From assembly GCA_004346725.1 (NCBI GenBank), contig SMDE01000017.1:1-64000 (forward strand): a stretch of DNA of 64,000 nucleotides. The letters are read 5' to 3'. The notes beneath the pieces are model-generated. The model made no database searches and was not told the origin of the DNA. It saw only the letters and a program-made list of their open reading frames with translations. The position numbers and the translations under genes were made by a program. Source of the DNA: Phytobacter diazotrophicus. GTDB lineage: Bacteria; Pseudomonadota; Gammaproteobacteria; Enterobacterales; Enterobacteriaceae. Shown piece by piece: positions 39,981-48,750 of this stretch (positions are counted from its first letter, which is position 1; each line of letters begins with the position of its first letter).

Positions 39981-40078
39981 CCCTCACCCCGGCCCTCTCC
40001 CACAGGGAGAGGGAGAAAACCAAACGCCTGCGCGGGCAAAATCATATCCCGGACAGGGCGCTTGCGCCGCATCCGGGG
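39981..40078. repeat. REP-like element next to an E. coli-type REP unit
   Basis: CCCTCACCCCGGCCCTCTCCC-ACA-GGGAGAGGG (39981-40013) is followed by CCCGGACAGGGCGCTTGCGCCGCATCCGGGG (40048-40078), a classic REP/PU-type palindrome. Both fill the alr-tyrB gap, so two unrelated REP families lie side by side. Confidence 0.75.
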
Positions 40079-40093
40079 AGAGTCGACGCTGCG

Positions 40094-41173
40094 TTAATCG
40101 ACGTATTTCAGGGCAGCGCGCGATGTCAGGCGCGTAATTAATTCATAGGCACTGATCCCGGTGGCTTCCGCAATGCGCTCGACGGGTAAACCTTCCCCCC
40201 AAAACACTACCGGGTCTCCGGCGGTATCTTGCGCATCCGGGCCCAAATCGACGCAAATCATATCCATCGCCACCCGACCAACAATCGGGACTTCGCGACC
40301 GTTAACCAGCACAGGCGTACCAGACGGCACCGAACGCGGATAACCATCGCCATAGCCCATCGCCACCACCCCAAGGCGCGTGTCGCGCTCACTCACCCAA
40401 GTTCCGCCATAACCGACCGCATCACCCGCTTTATGCTCGCGCACGGCAATCAGGCTGGAGGTCAACGTCATCGCGGGCTGGAAGCCAAAATCTTCCCCCC
40501 ATGGATGGCGATCAAGCGGCGAAACACCATACAGAATGATGCCGGGGCGCACCCAGTCAAAATGGGCCTGCGGCCACAGCAGCGTGCCACCGGATGCAGC
40601 AAGAGAACGTTGCCCCGGCTTGCCGTCGCTAAAGGTGGTGAAGATATCGAGCTGACGTTCTGTCACACCACAGTCCGGCTCATCGGCACGGGCAAAGTGG
40701 CTGACAATATTCACCGGCTGGCGCACATTTTTGCACTGGCTCAGACGCTGGTAAAACGCCTCGGCCTCAGACGGGTGAAAGCCCAGGCGGTGCATACCGG
40801 TATCAAGCTTCATCCACACGGTAACAGGCTCATCCAGATGCGCCGCTTCCAGCGCCGTGAGTTGTTCCACGCTATGTACCACCGTATCAAGATGGTTAGC
40901 AGAAACCAGAGGGAGCTCGTCACCGGTAAAAAACCCTTCGAGCAAGAGGATGCGATGGGTAATGCCCCCCTCACGCAGGCGAAGGGCCTCTTCGAGACGG
41001 GCGACGCCGAAAGCGTCGGCATCGGGGAGCGTTCGCGCGGTCTCAAGAAGACCGTGTCCGTAGGCGTTCGCTTTCACAATCGCAACCAGGCGGCTGGCGG
41101 GAGCCAGTTCGCGCAGACGTTGAAGGTTGTGTCGCAGAGCGCGGCGGTTGACTACAACAGTTGCCGCTTGCAT
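40094..41173 (-). CDS. alr: Alanine racemase, biosynthetic
   Basis: The 359-residue PLP enzyme makes D-alanine for peptidoglycan. The PLP lysine is in [12 protein letters not shown] (Lys34), and the second catalytic residue Tyr is in VGYGGTW (about residue 254). Length equals that of E. coli Alr. It lies downstream of dnaB in the same direction, with an ERIC remnant between, and upstream of tyrB. Confidence 0.97.
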   Translation of the reverse strand: MQAATVVVNRRALRHNLQRLRELAPASRLVAIVKANAYGHGLLETARTLPDADAFGVARLEEALRLREGGITHRILLLEGFFTGDELPLVSANHLDTVVHSVEQLTALEAAHLDEPVTVWMKLDTGMHRLGFHPSEAEAFYQRLSQCKNVRQPVNIVSHFARADEPDCGVTERQLDIFTTFSDGKPGQRSLAASGGTLLWPQAHFDWVRPGIILYGVSPLDRHPWGEDFGFQPAMTLTSSLIAVREHKAGDAVGYGGTWVSERDTRLGVVAMGYGDGYPRSVPSGTPVLVNGREVPIVGRVAMDMICVDLGPDAQDTAGDPVVFWGEGLPVERIAEATGISAYELITRLTSRAALKYVD

Positions 41174-41203
41174 TTGAATTCCTTGCCTTTAAGAAAAATA
41201 AAC

Positions 41204-41296
41204 CATCCTCTAAATCATTTGAGTTGCAGCAAGGCGGCAAGGCCATGCATCTCCGGGGACGTAGCCAACACCGCTGTAGCTCAAAGGATGACGAGG
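41204..41296. repeat. Internally deleted ERIC element abutting dnaB
   Basis: The left part, CATCCTCTAAATCATTTGAG then TTGCAGCAAGGCGGCAAGG, and the right part, GTAGCCAACACCGCTGTAGC then TCAAAGGATGACGAGG, are ERIC ends. The central GTAAGTGACTGGGG arm is missing. The element is about 93 bp against about 125 for complete copies. It ends within 2 bp of the dnaB stop codon. Confidence 0.75.
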
Positions 41297-41297
41297 A

Positions 41298-42704
41298 TTA
41301 TTCGTCGTCGTATTGTGGACCCGCATAATTATCAAAACGCGACCACTGTCCGTTAAAGGTCAAACGTACCGTACCGATCGGGCCGTTACGTTGCTTACCA
41401 ATAATGATTTCAGCGATCCCTTTTAAGTCGCTGTTTTCGTGATAAACCTCATCACGATAAATAAACATGATCAAGTCGGCGTCCTGCTCGATGGAGCCGG
41501 ATTCACGCAGGTCGGAGTTGACCGGGCGTTTATCCGCACGCTGTTCCAGTGAGCGGTTAAGCTGCGACAGCGCAACAACCGGCACCTGCAGCTCTTTCGC
41601 CAGTGCTTTCAGAGAGCGGGATATCTCCGCGATCTCCAGGGTACGGTTGTCGGACAGCGACGGCACGCGCATCAGTTGCAGGTAGTCGATCATGATAAGC
41701 CCAATGCCGCCATGCTCACGGGCAACACGTCGGGCACGGGAACGCACCTCGGTCGGCGTCAGGCCGGACGAGTCATCAATATAGATATTGCGTTTTTCCA
41801 GCAGGATGCCCATGGTGCCGGAAATACGGGCCCAGTCCTCGTCATCAAGCTGACCGGTACGAATGCGCGTCTGGTCCACACGTGACAGAGAGGCCAGAGA
41901 ACGCATCATAATCTGCTCTGAGGGCATCTCAAGACTGAAGACGAGAACCGGTTTATCCTGCAACATCGCCGCGTTTTCAACGAGGTTCATCGCAAAGGTG
42001 GTTTTCCCCATGGATGGACGCGCGGCGACAATGATCAGGTCCGATGGCTGTAGACCCGCCGTTTTCTTGTTGAGGTCATCGTAGCCCGTATTCACGCCAG
42101 TAACGCCGTCGTGAGGCTGCTGGAACAGCAGCTCAATACGCGCAACGGTCGCCTCAAGCACATCCGCGATGTTTTTCGGGCCTTCGTCTTTATTGGCGCG
42201 GCTTTCCGCAATTTTGAAAACCCGTGACTCAGCAAGATCGAGCAGGTCTTCACTGGTGCGCCCCTGAGGGTCGAAACCCGCATTGGCGATCTCATTGGCA
42301 ACGGAGATCATCTCGCGCACAACTGCACGTTCACGCACGATGTCTGCGTAAGCGCTGATGTTCGCCGCACTTGGCGTGTTTTTGGACAGTTCAGCCAGAT
42401 AAGCAAAGCCGCCGACAATATCCAACTGCCCTTGCAGTTCCAGCGATTCTGCCAGCGTAATCAGGTCAATGGGTTTACCCATCTCCTGTAGACGGTGCAT
42501 CTCAGTAAAGATATGGCGATGCGGGCGGGTGTAGAAGTCATCCGCCACAACGCGCTCGGCAACATCGTCCCAGCGCTCGTTATCCAGCATTAAACCGCCC
42601 AACACCGACTGTTCCGCTTCAATGGAATGGGGCGGCACTTTCATCCCCTCGACCTGAAAATCGCGGGGTTCAGTCTGTTTGTTGAAGGGTTTATTTCCTG
42701 CCAT
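41298..42704 (-). CDS. dnaB: Replicative DNA helicase DnaB
   Basis: The 468-residue hexameric helicase unwinds DNA at the replication fork. It has the N-terminal DnaG-interaction domain (SIEAEQSVLGGLMLDN) and the C-terminal RecA-like domain with Walker A ARPSMGKTTFAMN and LIMIDYLQLMR. The start at 42704 (MAGNKPFNKQ) matches E. coli; an ATG 18 bases upstream is in frame but less likely. The N-terminal linker near residues 10-18 is 3 residues shorter than in E. coli. It diverges from qor. Confidence 0.97.
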   Translation of the reverse strand: MAGNKPFNKQTEPRDFQVEGMKVPPHSIEAEQSVLGGLMLDNERWDDVAERVVADDFYTRPHRHIFTEMHRLQEMGKPIDLITLAESLELQGQLDIVGGFAYLAELSKNTPSAANISAYADIVRERAVVREMISVANEIANAGFDPQGRTSEDLLDLAESRVFKIAESRANKDEGPKNIADVLEATVARIELLFQQPHDGVTGVNTGYDDLNKKTAGLQPSDLIIVAARPSMGKTTFAMNLVENAAMLQDKPVLVFSLEMPSEQIMMRSLASLSRVDQTRIRTGQLDDEDWARISGTMGILLEKRNIYIDDSSGLTPTEVRSRARRVAREHGGIGLIMIDYLQLMRVPSLSDNRTLEIAEISRSLKALAKELQVPVVALSQLNRSLEQRADKRPVNSDLRESGSIEQDADLIMFIYRDEVYHENSDLKGIAEIIIGKQRNGPIGTVRLTFNGQWSRFDNYAGPQYDDE

Positions 42705-42762
42705 AGTGAATGGAGTTACCAACGTAATGAATGGTTCGAAAGATTATCATTCGGGAGGAAGC

Positions 42763-43746
42763 ATGGCGACAAGAATTGAATTTCACAAGCATGGTGGCCC
42801 TGAGGTATTGCAAGCTGTCGAGTTTAATCCCACCGATCCGGCGGAAAATGAAGTCCAGGTCGAAAACAAAGCCATAGGGATTAATTATATCGACACCTAC
42901 ATTCGCAGTGGGCTGTATCCACCCCCGTCATTGCCGAGTGGCCTGGGGACCGAGGCGGCGGGCGTGGTCAGCAAAGTGGGTTCTGGCGTCAAACATGTCA
43001 AAGCGGGCGATCGCGTGGTGTACGCCCAATCCGGGCTTGGTGCCTACAGCTCCGTGCACAATGTTCTGGCAGACAAAGTCGCTATTCTGCCCAATGCCAT
43101 CTCGTTCGAGCAGGCGGCGGCCTCCTTCCTGAAAGGGCTCACTGTCTTTTATCTGCTGCGCAAAACGTACGAAATTAAACCTGATGAAGCATTCCTGTTC
43201 CATGCGGCGGCGGGTGGCGTAGGGCTGATTGCCTGCCAGTGGGCGAAGGCGCTGGGGGCAAAATTGATCGGTACTGTCGGCTCCGCGCAGAAAGCACAGC
43301 GGGCCTTACAGGCTGGCGCATGGCAGGTGATTAACTATCGCGAAGAAAACATTGTTGAGCGCGTAAAAGAGATAACCAACGGGAAAAAAGTCCGTGTCGT
43401 GTATGACTCGGTGGGTAAAGACACCTGGGAAGACTCCCTCGATTGCCTGCAGCGCCGTGGCCTGATGGTGAGCTTTGGTAACGCCTCCGGGCCGGTATCA
43501 GGCGTCAACCTGGGTATTCTCAACCAGAAAGGTTCGCTGTATGCGACCCGCCCTTCCCTCAACGGCTACGTAACAAATCGCGAGGAGCTTGAAGAGGCCA
43601 GCAATGAGCTGTTCTCGCTGATTGCCAGCGGCGTGATCAAAGTGGAAGTGGCGCAATCGCAGAAATTTGCCCTCACCGACGCACGACGCGCACACGAGGT
43701 TCTGGAAAACCGCGCAACGCAAGGGTCGAGCCTGTTGATTCCGTAA
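42763..43746 (+). CDS. qor: NADPH quinone oxidoreductase
   Basis: The 327-residue zinc-free medium-chain dehydrogenase reduces quinones with NADPH. The start MATRIEFHKHGGPEVLQ follows CGGGAGGAAGC, and length equals that of E. coli QorA. The nucleotide fold shows AAAGGVGLIACQWAKALGA. The frame is open 28 codons upstream, but that would overlap dnaB. It ends at an ERIC-derived repeat and a terminator. Confidence 0.95.
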   Translation: MATRIEFHKHGGPEVLQAVEFNPTDPAENEVQVENKAIGINYIDTYIRSGLYPPPSLPSGLGTEAAGVVSKVGSGVKHVKAGDRVVYAQSGLGAYSSVHNVLADKVAILPNAISFEQAAASFLKGLTVFYLLRKTYEIKPDEAFLFHAAAGGVGLIACQWAKALGAKLIGTVGSAQKAQRALQAGAWQVINYREENIVERVKEITNGKKVRVVYDSVGKDTWEDSLDCLQRRGLMVSFGNASGPVSGVNLGILNQKGSLYATRPSLNGYVTNREELEEASNELFSLIASGVIKVEVAQSQKFALTDARRAHEVLENRATQGSSLLIP

Positions 43747-43856
43747 ATTCACATTGCAGGCAGGCGGCGAGAGCGTGAATGCCCGCGCGCTTATTCAAGG
43801 CAGTGACCGGGATGAATGAGCGCAGGTAATGCATCTGCGGCCTGAAGGATGGCATC
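43747..43856. repeat. Degenerate ERIC element after qor
   Basis: The left end ACATTGCAGGCAGGCGGCGAGAG, the core remnant CAAGGCAGTGACCGGGATGAATGAGCGC and the right end GCATCTGCGGCCTGAAGGATGGCAT fit the ERIC layout but are diverged. Confidence 0.6.
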
Positions 43857-43861
43857 GATAG

Positions 43862-43901
43862 AAAGAATTAGGGCTTCCCGAAGGAAGCCCATTCTTTTTT
43901 T
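43862..43901 (+). terminator. Rho-independent terminator of qor
   Basis: GGGCTTCC-CGAA-GGAAGCCC is a perfect stem extended by AAGAAT/ATTCTT, with a run of seven T. The rest of the gap to pspG (43902-44037) holds nothing I can identify. Confidence 0.9.
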
Positions 43902-44037
43902 AGTTCGGCTGTATGTAGGGTACAGCTCGATGAATTCGTTAACGCGGCGATAGTGACAGATTTGATAAGTAAATCCTATTCGGTTCTTAGCAAAGCGCCC
44001 GGAAAAGTGTCGAGGTTGTGATCAAGTACTCAATACT

Positions 44038-44280
44038 TTAGTAACGCCAACGGTTATTGCGCTGATATTGAGGAATTTTTGGCGTTTTGACTGTCCGGAT
44101 AATCCACACCACCGCAACCGCCAGTAACAACCAGGGCAACAGTTTGATCATCAACGCAAAAAGGCCGCCCAAAAACATCACTGCGGTTGCCACCAGCAGT
44201 GCCGCCAGAATACCCAGCAATGAAACACCGGTGGCGAGTAGCACAACAAAAAAGCCGATAACAAACAGTAATTCCAACAT
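44038..44280 (-). CDS. pspG: Phage shock protein G
   Basis: The 80-residue inner-membrane protein has two or three hydrophobic segments and ends in YQRNNRWRY, as in E. coli PspG (YjbO). It belongs to the phage-shock response, which PspF controls through sigma-54. A start at 44280 (MLELLFVIGFF) matches E. coli; the frame is open for ten more codons. A sigma-54 promoter lies upstream. Confidence 0.92.
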   Translation of the reverse strand: MLELLFVIGFFVVLLATGVSLLGILAALLVATAVMFLGGLFALMIKLLPWLLLAVAVVWIIRTVKTPKIPQYQRNNRWRY

Positions 44281-44335
44281 GGCGCGCTCCTGGTAAACAG
44301 ATAATGGCATCGGGACGATGACTTACCAAATTCAT

Positions 44336-44351
44336 TACAAGAAGCGTGCCA
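44336..44351 (-). promoter_or_regulatory. Sigma-54 promoter of pspG
   Basis: On the minus strand TGGCACGCTTCTTGTA has a consensus -24 (TGGCAC) and a -12 TTGT with 10 bases between GG and GT. PspG is a known sigma-54/PspF target in E. coli. Confidence 0.8.
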
Positions 44352-44370
44352 CATTTAGTTTATTGATTTC

Positions 44371-44405
44371 TAAAAGAAAAGGCTCCGCATGGTGATGCAG
44401 AGCCT
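44371..44405 (-). terminator. Rho-independent terminator of dusA
   Basis: On the minus strand GGCTCTGCAT-CACC-ATGCGGAGCC forms a 10-pair stem with one mismatch, followed by TTTTCTTTTA. Confidence 0.85.
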
Positions 44406-44432
44406 GGTGAATTTGACCATTTTTTAGCGAAA

Positions 44433-45431
44433 TTATTCGCGGTTTGCCACAAGACTCAGCGCGTGTTCCAGCACTGCGACGTCGGCCCCGGCTTTATGTG
44501 CGTTTTCGCTCAGATAGCGACGCCACTGGCGCGCCCCTGGGATCCCCTGGAACAGGCCCAGCATATGGCGGGTAATATGCCCGAGGTAGGTCCCCTGCTG
44601 CAGTTCACGCTCAATATAGGGATACATTGCCCGAACCACCGCTACAGGATCCGCATCCACCGCATCCGCGCCGTATATTTCCCGATCAACACGCGCCAGA
44701 ATGCCCGGATTCTGATACGCCTCGCGTCCAACCATCACACCATCCATATGCTCCAGGTGGGTTTTGGCCGCCTCCAGCGAAGTGATACCGCCATTAATCG
44801 ACATGGTGAGATGCGGGAAATCGCGTTTAAGCTGGTAGACACGTGGGTAGTCCAGCGGGGGGATTTCACGGTTTTCTTTCGGGCTTAAGCCAGAAAGCCA
44901 GGCTTTACGCGCATGGATGATAAACATCTCACATTCGCCCCTGCCGGAAACCGTGCTGATAAAATCGCAGAGAAATTCGTAGCTGTCCTGATCGTCAATG
45001 CCGATGCGGGTTTTCACCGTCACCGGAATGGATACCACGTCGCGCATCGCTTTGACGCAATCGGCTACCAGTTGCGCATTGCCCATCAGGCACGCGCCGA
45101 ACATGCCGTTCTGCACGCGATCGGACGGGCAACCTACGTTCAGGTTGATCTCATCATAACCGCGCTGTTCTGCCAGTTTCGCGCAATGCGCAAGCTGCGC
45201 CGGATCACTCCCCCCCAACTGCAATGCTACCGGGTGTTCTTCTTCGCTGTATGCCAGATAGTCGCCCTTGCCATGAATAATAGCTCCCGTCGTCACCATT
45301 TCTGTATAGAGCAGCGTATGGCGTGAAAGCAGGCGCAGGAAATAGCGGCAATGGCGGTCCGTCCAGTCGAGCATCGGCGCAATGGAGAAACGGTGAGCAG
45401 GATAAGCAGCAGGCTGATTTTCTGGCGACAT
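44433..45431 (-). CDS. dusA: tRNA-dihydrouridine synthase A
   Basis: The 332-residue FMN enzyme reduces uridine to dihydrouridine at D-loop positions 20/20a of tRNA. Signatures are [32 protein letters not shown], and [23 protein letters not shown] with the catalytic cysteine. The start at 45431 ([10 protein letters not shown]) fits the E. coli length; in-frame ATGs further upstream, up to 45542, give an unlikely extension. In E. coli zur is the next gene, but here 2.5 kb of other DNA intervenes. Confidence 0.93.
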   Translation of the reverse strand: MSPENQPAAYPAHRFSIAPMLDWTDRHCRYFLRLLSRHTLLYTEMVTTGAIIHGKGDYLAYSEEEHPVALQLGGSDPAQLAHCAKLAEQRGYDEINLNVGCPSDRVQNGMFGACLMGNAQLVADCVKAMRDVVSIPVTVKTRIGIDDQDSYEFLCDFISTVSGRGECEMFIIHARKAWLSGLSPKENREIPPLDYPRVYQLKRDFPHLTMSINGGITSLEAAKTHLEHMDGVMVGREAYQNPGILARVDREIYGADAVDADPVAVVRAMYPYIERELQQGTYLGHITRHMLGLFQGIPGARQWRRYLSENAHKAGADVAVLEHALSLVANRE

Positions 45432-45583
45432 GGCGAATAAATAGGCTTTAGGTAAAAAAGGGGCGCTACTATAGCACAGAGAATCGCCGTCGGGCAGCGA
45501 GGACATTAGTGTAATTATTGTACTGCACATAATGGCACACATTCTGTTTTCTGACTGTTATTTGCTCATCCCTTTAGCTAAAA

Positions 45584-45601
45584 TATACCCATATGGATAT
45601 A
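45584..45601. promoter_or_regulatory. Palindromic operator of the toxin-antitoxin pair
   Basis: TATACCCATATGGATATA is an inverted repeat around CATATG with one mismatched pair, 22 bp upstream of the toxin ATG. Antitoxins of this class usually autoregulate from such sites. Confidence 0.55.
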
Positions 45602-45623
45602 AAAAATCGCAAGGATAACGCGA

Positions 45624-45968
45624 ATGAAGCCACTGTATTGGGTGGGGAGCAGCAAAAAAGATCTTCAGTCTCTGCCGGAGGATGTTCAGGATGTTTTTGG
45701 TTATGCGTTGCATCTCGCACAAGACGGAGGTAAGCATCCCCAGACAAAACCGTTAAAAGGATTTGGGGGCGTAGGTGTGCTGGAGGTGGTCGAAGACTAT
45801 TGCACCGATACTTATCGCGCGGTTTATACCCTGAAATTCAGACAGGCGGTCTATGTGCTACATGCATTTCAGAAGAAGTCGTCATCCGGTATGCAAACCC
45901 CCAAATCTGATATAGAAAAAATTCGAGAACGTCTTAAGGCAGCAGAAGCCCATGCCAGAGGAGCATAA
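45624..45968 (+). CDS. Toxin of a HigB/RelE-like (Gp49 family) toxin-antitoxin pair
   Basis: The 114-residue protein has the phage-derived Gp49/HigB-type pattern: KPLYWVGSSKKDLQSLPEDVQDVFGYALHLAQ, GVGVLEVVEDYCTDTYRAVYTL, and VYVLHAFQKKSSSGMQTPKSDIEKIRERLK. Such toxins cleave mRNA at the ribosome. The antitoxin gene begins 1 bp after the stop, the toxin-first order of higBA-type systems. The pair lies between dusA and zur, where E. coli has none, so it was probably acquired horizontally. Confidence 0.85.
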   Translation: MKPLYWVGSSKKDLQSLPEDVQDVFGYALHLAQDGGKHPQTKPLKGFGGVGVLEVVEDYCTDTYRAVYTLKFRQAVYVLHAFQKKSSSGMQTPKSDIEKIRERLKAAEAHARGA

Positions 45969-45969
45969 T

Positions 45970-46287
45970 ATGAGCCAGAATATCGATATCAGCAGCGGCA
46001 ATGTTTATGCCGACATTGGACTGGACAATGCGGATGAAATGCAGGTTAAAGCGCAGCTTGCTACCACCATTGGCAATATCATTAAAAGTCGTCGTCTTAC
46101 TCAGGTGGAGGCGGCAAAGTTATTGGGGATGACACAGCCCAGGCTATCAAATATGCTGCGCGGCCAATTTCGCGGCATAAGTGAAGTAAAAATGCTTGAA
46201 TGTCTGACACGCTTAGGGCGCGATGTTCAAATTGTGGTTGGGCGCCCGCGCCGTACCCCGGGACGTATGAAGGTGGTTTTTGCCTGA
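45970..46287 (+). CDS. XRE-family antitoxin
   Basis: The 105-residue protein has a helix-turn-helix of the HigA-like XRE group (IIKSRRLTQVEAAKLLGMTQPRLSNMLRGQ) and ends in VGRPRRTPGRMKVVF. It should neutralise the toxin upstream and repress their common promoter at the palindrome 45584-45601. The start at 45970 follows GAGGAGCAT; an ATG 18 bases upstream is in frame but inside the toxin gene. Confidence 0.85.
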   Translation: MSQNIDISSGNVYADIGLDNADEMQVKAQLATTIGNIIKSRRLTQVEAAKLLGMTQPRLSNMLRGQFRGISEVKMLECLTRLGRDVQIVVGRPRRTPGRMKVVFA

Positions 46288-46292
46288 GCACA

Positions 46293-46320
46293 AAGAAAAA
46301 CCGGAGGCGCAAGGCCTCCG
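46293..46320 (-). terminator. Terminator of the TraF-like gene
   Basis: CGGAGGC-GCAAG-GCCTCCG style stem of 7 bp; on the minus strand it is followed by GTTTTTCTTTG. It sits between the antitoxin gene and the convergent TraF-like gene and may serve both. Confidence 0.75.
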
Positions 46321-46328
46321 ATTGTGCA

Positions 46329-47645
46329 TCAGAATGTCATGCTCAACTGCGCACCGGCACCCCAGGTTTTGTTCTCACCCACTAACCCCATTAAATCAAC
46401 GTGCACGCGGTTAAATGGCGCAAAACCGACACCGCCGGTGAAGACGTTGCTTTCATCGCCTTTGACATCAGCGCGATAACCGGCACGAACCGCCAGCCAA
46501 CTCAGAGGGCGAACCTCCGCACCGACGCCAACAAACTGCGAGTTTTTCTCGCTCTTAAAGCCTTTGGTTTCCGTCAGATCACCATCAGCGCTTAGCGTCA
46601 GCAGATCGTTATGCCACGCCGCACCCGCGGTGACTAATGGGCTGATTTGGTAGGTATCTTTGTAGTTTTTAACCTCACCGGTTCTGCCATTGGTGATAAA
46701 TACATCTTTGGTGTCGATGTTACGCGAGACCAGGTTTTGTCCACTCAGACCGACGGTGACGTTATCTGTTAAATCTGCCGCCAGGCCAACATCAATGTTA
46801 AAGCCCGTGTCGTCCTTGCGGTACTTACTGTTGTTCCATTGGTTTTTGTCGTAATCATAAATCGAGGTGGTGTAGTTATAGATCCACGACTTTTGCAGTT
46901 TTGGCGTAACGCCCACAGAAAGCGGAACACCGCCCACGTCAAACTGGTGCGCCATGGCGATACCAAAATCCGTAATGATGGCCGCACGGCCTGATGCCGT
47001 GGAGTTAAGATTTTTTGTGATTTCGCCTGAGCCATTAGGTGAGAGTACGGCCCCCAGGGCAACGCCCGTGGCTACCGTATCACTGTTCTGGATATTGCGA
47101 AGATAGGTGATATCGTCCTGATCAATATTCGAATTAACGCGGGCGTGCGCGTAACCTTTGGTCACAAAGGCAACAGATAACACATCGTTAGGAATCGTGA
47201 CGGCGATACCGGCCCCGGCATTCGCACTCGCGGTTTTACCATCCAGATAATCAAGCGAATCCGCCAGATCTTTTGCCGCTGACTGGAACTGATCAACAGT
47301 ACTAACAGGGTTAAGCAGCACTTCCCGCAGAGTGAGGTTATTAACTATGTCCTTGTAATAATCGATCTTATTACTGATATCATCAATTTCATCACGCAGG
47401 TTGTCCTCATCAGTTATCCGCGCACCCACGGTCGGTAAGATGACCGTAACATTGTCTTCCGGTTTTGCTTTTGCCAGCAACGCCGGGTTAATGAATGCAC
47501 CACTGCCGTAATTTGCGGAGGCAACACCTGTTCCCCCCATCGCATCATTACGTGCCTCTGCCCAGGTATTTGCCGCTCCGGCTTGCTTTGCCACGAAAAA
47601 GGAGACAGCGATAGCGACCACCGAAAGTTTAAGATTGTTTTTCAC
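46329..47645 (-). CDS. TraF-like outer-membrane beta-barrel protein
   Basis: The 438-residue protein has a signal peptide (about residues 1-24, cleavage after AGA) and the conserved start TWAEARNDAMGGTGVASANYGSGAFINPALLA. Alternating polar and hydrophobic strands lead to a C-terminal phenylalanine (GAGAQLSMTF), as in outer-membrane barrels. It fits the TraF_2 group, whose members are annotated as conjugal transfer protein TraF, and resembles FadL-type barrels in layout. No other conjugation gene is nearby, so a transfer role is unlikely. A charged helical stretch near residues 80-135 may be a coiled coil. Confidence 0.75.
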   Translation of the reverse strand: MKNNLKLSVVAIAVSFFVAKQAGAANTWAEARNDAMGGTGVASANYGSGAFINPALLAKAKPEDNVTVILPTVGARITDEDNLRDEIDDISNKIDYYKDIVNNLTLREVLLNPVSTVDQFQSAAKDLADSLDYLDGKTASANAGAGIAVTIPNDVLSVAFVTKGYAHARVNSNIDQDDITYLRNIQNSDTVATGVALGAVLSPNGSGEITKNLNSTASGRAAIITDFGIAMAHQFDVGGVPLSVGVTPKLQKSWIYNYTTSIYDYDKNQWNNSKYRKDDTGFNIDVGLAADLTDNVTVGLSGQNLVSRNIDTKDVFITNGRTGEVKNYKDTYQISPLVTAGAAWHNDLLTLSADGDLTETKGFKSEKNSQFVGVGAEVRPLSWLAVRAGYRADVKGDESNVFTGGVGFAPFNRVHVDLMGLVGENKTWGAGAQLSMTF

Positions 47646-47917
47646 AGTATGCGTCTCGTAATCAAATGAGTTTTATGACCCTGTTAGTTGTGACATGGAC
47701 AGGGAGGCTCTATTGCTGCGAATAACATCCAAAAAATATCCTATTTCTACTGAATGTAATAAAGCGTTACAGAAGATGTTGTTATATGAAGTGACCAACA
47801 ATATTTATAGAAGACGCATAGCGATTGCGAAAGGTGAAGGCGCGGTCGTGATCTCGGCGTTTAGTACAGAACATGGTAAAGTGGGGGTTAATATTGCCAT
47901 TTCATGAGAGAACGCCT
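47646..47917. other. Intergenic region before zur
   Basis: This 270-bp gap lies between divergent genes. A 70-codon frame on the plus strand (47695-47907) has no recognisable features and overlaps the expected zur control region. I see no clear promoter. Confidence 0.4.
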
Positions 47918-48433
47918 ATGGATAAGTCCACTTCGCAAGAGATGCTCGCGCAGGCCGAAAAACTGTGTGTGCAACGCAATGTGCGCCTGACTCCTCAGCG
48001 CCTCGAAGTGTTACGCCTGATGAGTCTGCAGCAGGGGGCAATCAGCGCTTATGACCTGCTCGATCTTCTGCGTGAGGTAGAGCCGCAGGCCAAACCTCCC
48101 ACTGTCTATCGCGCGCTGGATTTCCTTTTAGAGCAAGGGTTTGTGCATAAAGTGGAGTCCACTAACAGCTACGTACTTTGTCATCTTTTCGATCAGCCAA
48201 CGCACACGTCCGCAATGTTTATCTGTGACCGTTGTGGTGTGGTAAAAGAGGAGCAAGCGGAGGGCGTGGAAGACATCATGCATGCGCTGGCGGCAAAACG
48301 CGGTTTTGCGCTGCGCCATAATGTCATAGAAGCACATGGATTATGCGCTGATTGCGCGGAAGTTGAAGCGTGCCGACACCCCGGCAAATGTCATCATGAC
48401 CACACGATTCAGTTGAAAAAAAAATCGCGCTAG
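47918..48433 (+). CDS. zur: Zinc uptake regulator Zur
   Basis: The 171-residue Fur-family repressor shuts off zinc uptake genes when zinc is plentiful. It has a winged helix (RLTPQRLEVLRLMSLQQGAISAYDLLDLL), and metal-site residues Cys103, Cys106, Cys143, Cys146, plus Cys88. Length matches E. coli. The start at 47918 (MDKSTSQEML) is preceded by weak ribosome-site sequence; a frame open to 47873 is not used in E. coli. The stop codon lies inside the terminator loop. Confidence 0.95.
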   Translation: MDKSTSQEMLAQAEKLCVQRNVRLTPQRLEVLRLMSLQQGAISAYDLLDLLREVEPQAKPPTVYRALDFLLEQGFVHKVESTNSYVLCHLFDQPTHTSAMFICDRCGVVKEEQAEGVEDIMHALAAKRGFALRHNVIEAHGLCADCAEVEACRHPGKCHHDHTIQLKKKSR

Positions 48434-48450
48434 TCGCGATTTTTCTCTTT
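48416..48450 (+). terminator. Terminator overlapping the zur stop codon
   Basis: AAAAATCGCG-CTAGT-CGCGATTTTT holds the zur TAG in its loop and is followed by CTCTTTT. Confidence 0.85.
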
Positions 48451-48540
48451 TAAGCAGGTGAGGCAACCGAGGGTGGTACATCCATGTACCGTTCGGGCAG
48501 GGTAGCCATTGAGGGTTTACACATTGGGGGGATGTGAAGG

Positions 48541-48750
48541 CTACCAGCGGTAATCGTTCCGCGTTTCCCAATCCACGACTTCTTTTTCTGCCTGATCTTT
48601 GGCGTAGCCGTAGCGTTCCTGAATTTTACCGACCAACTGGTCGCGTTTACCTTCGATGATGGTCATATCATCGTCGGTCAATTTACCCCACTGTTCTTTC
48701 GCTTTACCTTTGAACTGTTTCCAGTTGCCGCTGACTTCGTCTTTATTCAT
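48541..48750 (-). CDS. yjbJ: CsbD-family stress protein YjbJ
   Basis: The 69-residue, hydrophilic, highly expressed protein is nearly identical to E. coli YjbJ (MNKDE...GNWKQFKGK...KEQWGKLTDDDMTIIEGKRDQL). CsbD-type proteins are general-stress induced and under RpoS in E. coli. The ATG at 48750 follows GAGGAGACG. The frame is open a further 33 codons upstream without reason to use them. Confidence 0.93.
   Translation of the reverse strand: MNKDEVSGNWKQFKGKAKEQWGKLTDDDMTIIEGKRDQLVGKIQERYGYAKDQAEKEVVDWETRNDYRW

Noticed and set aside
39874-40023. N-terminal extension of tyrB to an ATG at 40023
   Set aside because: The extension encodes the REP-like repeat ([13 protein letters not shown]). GTG at 39873 gives the exact E. 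coli TyrB length.
40229-41356. 375-codon plus-strand frame antisense to alr
   Set aside because: alr is a full-length, conserved essential gene on the other strand; the antisense frame has no domain.
47695-47907. 70-codon plus-strand frame before zur
   Set aside because: No ribosome site, no family features, and it sits in the expected control region of zur.
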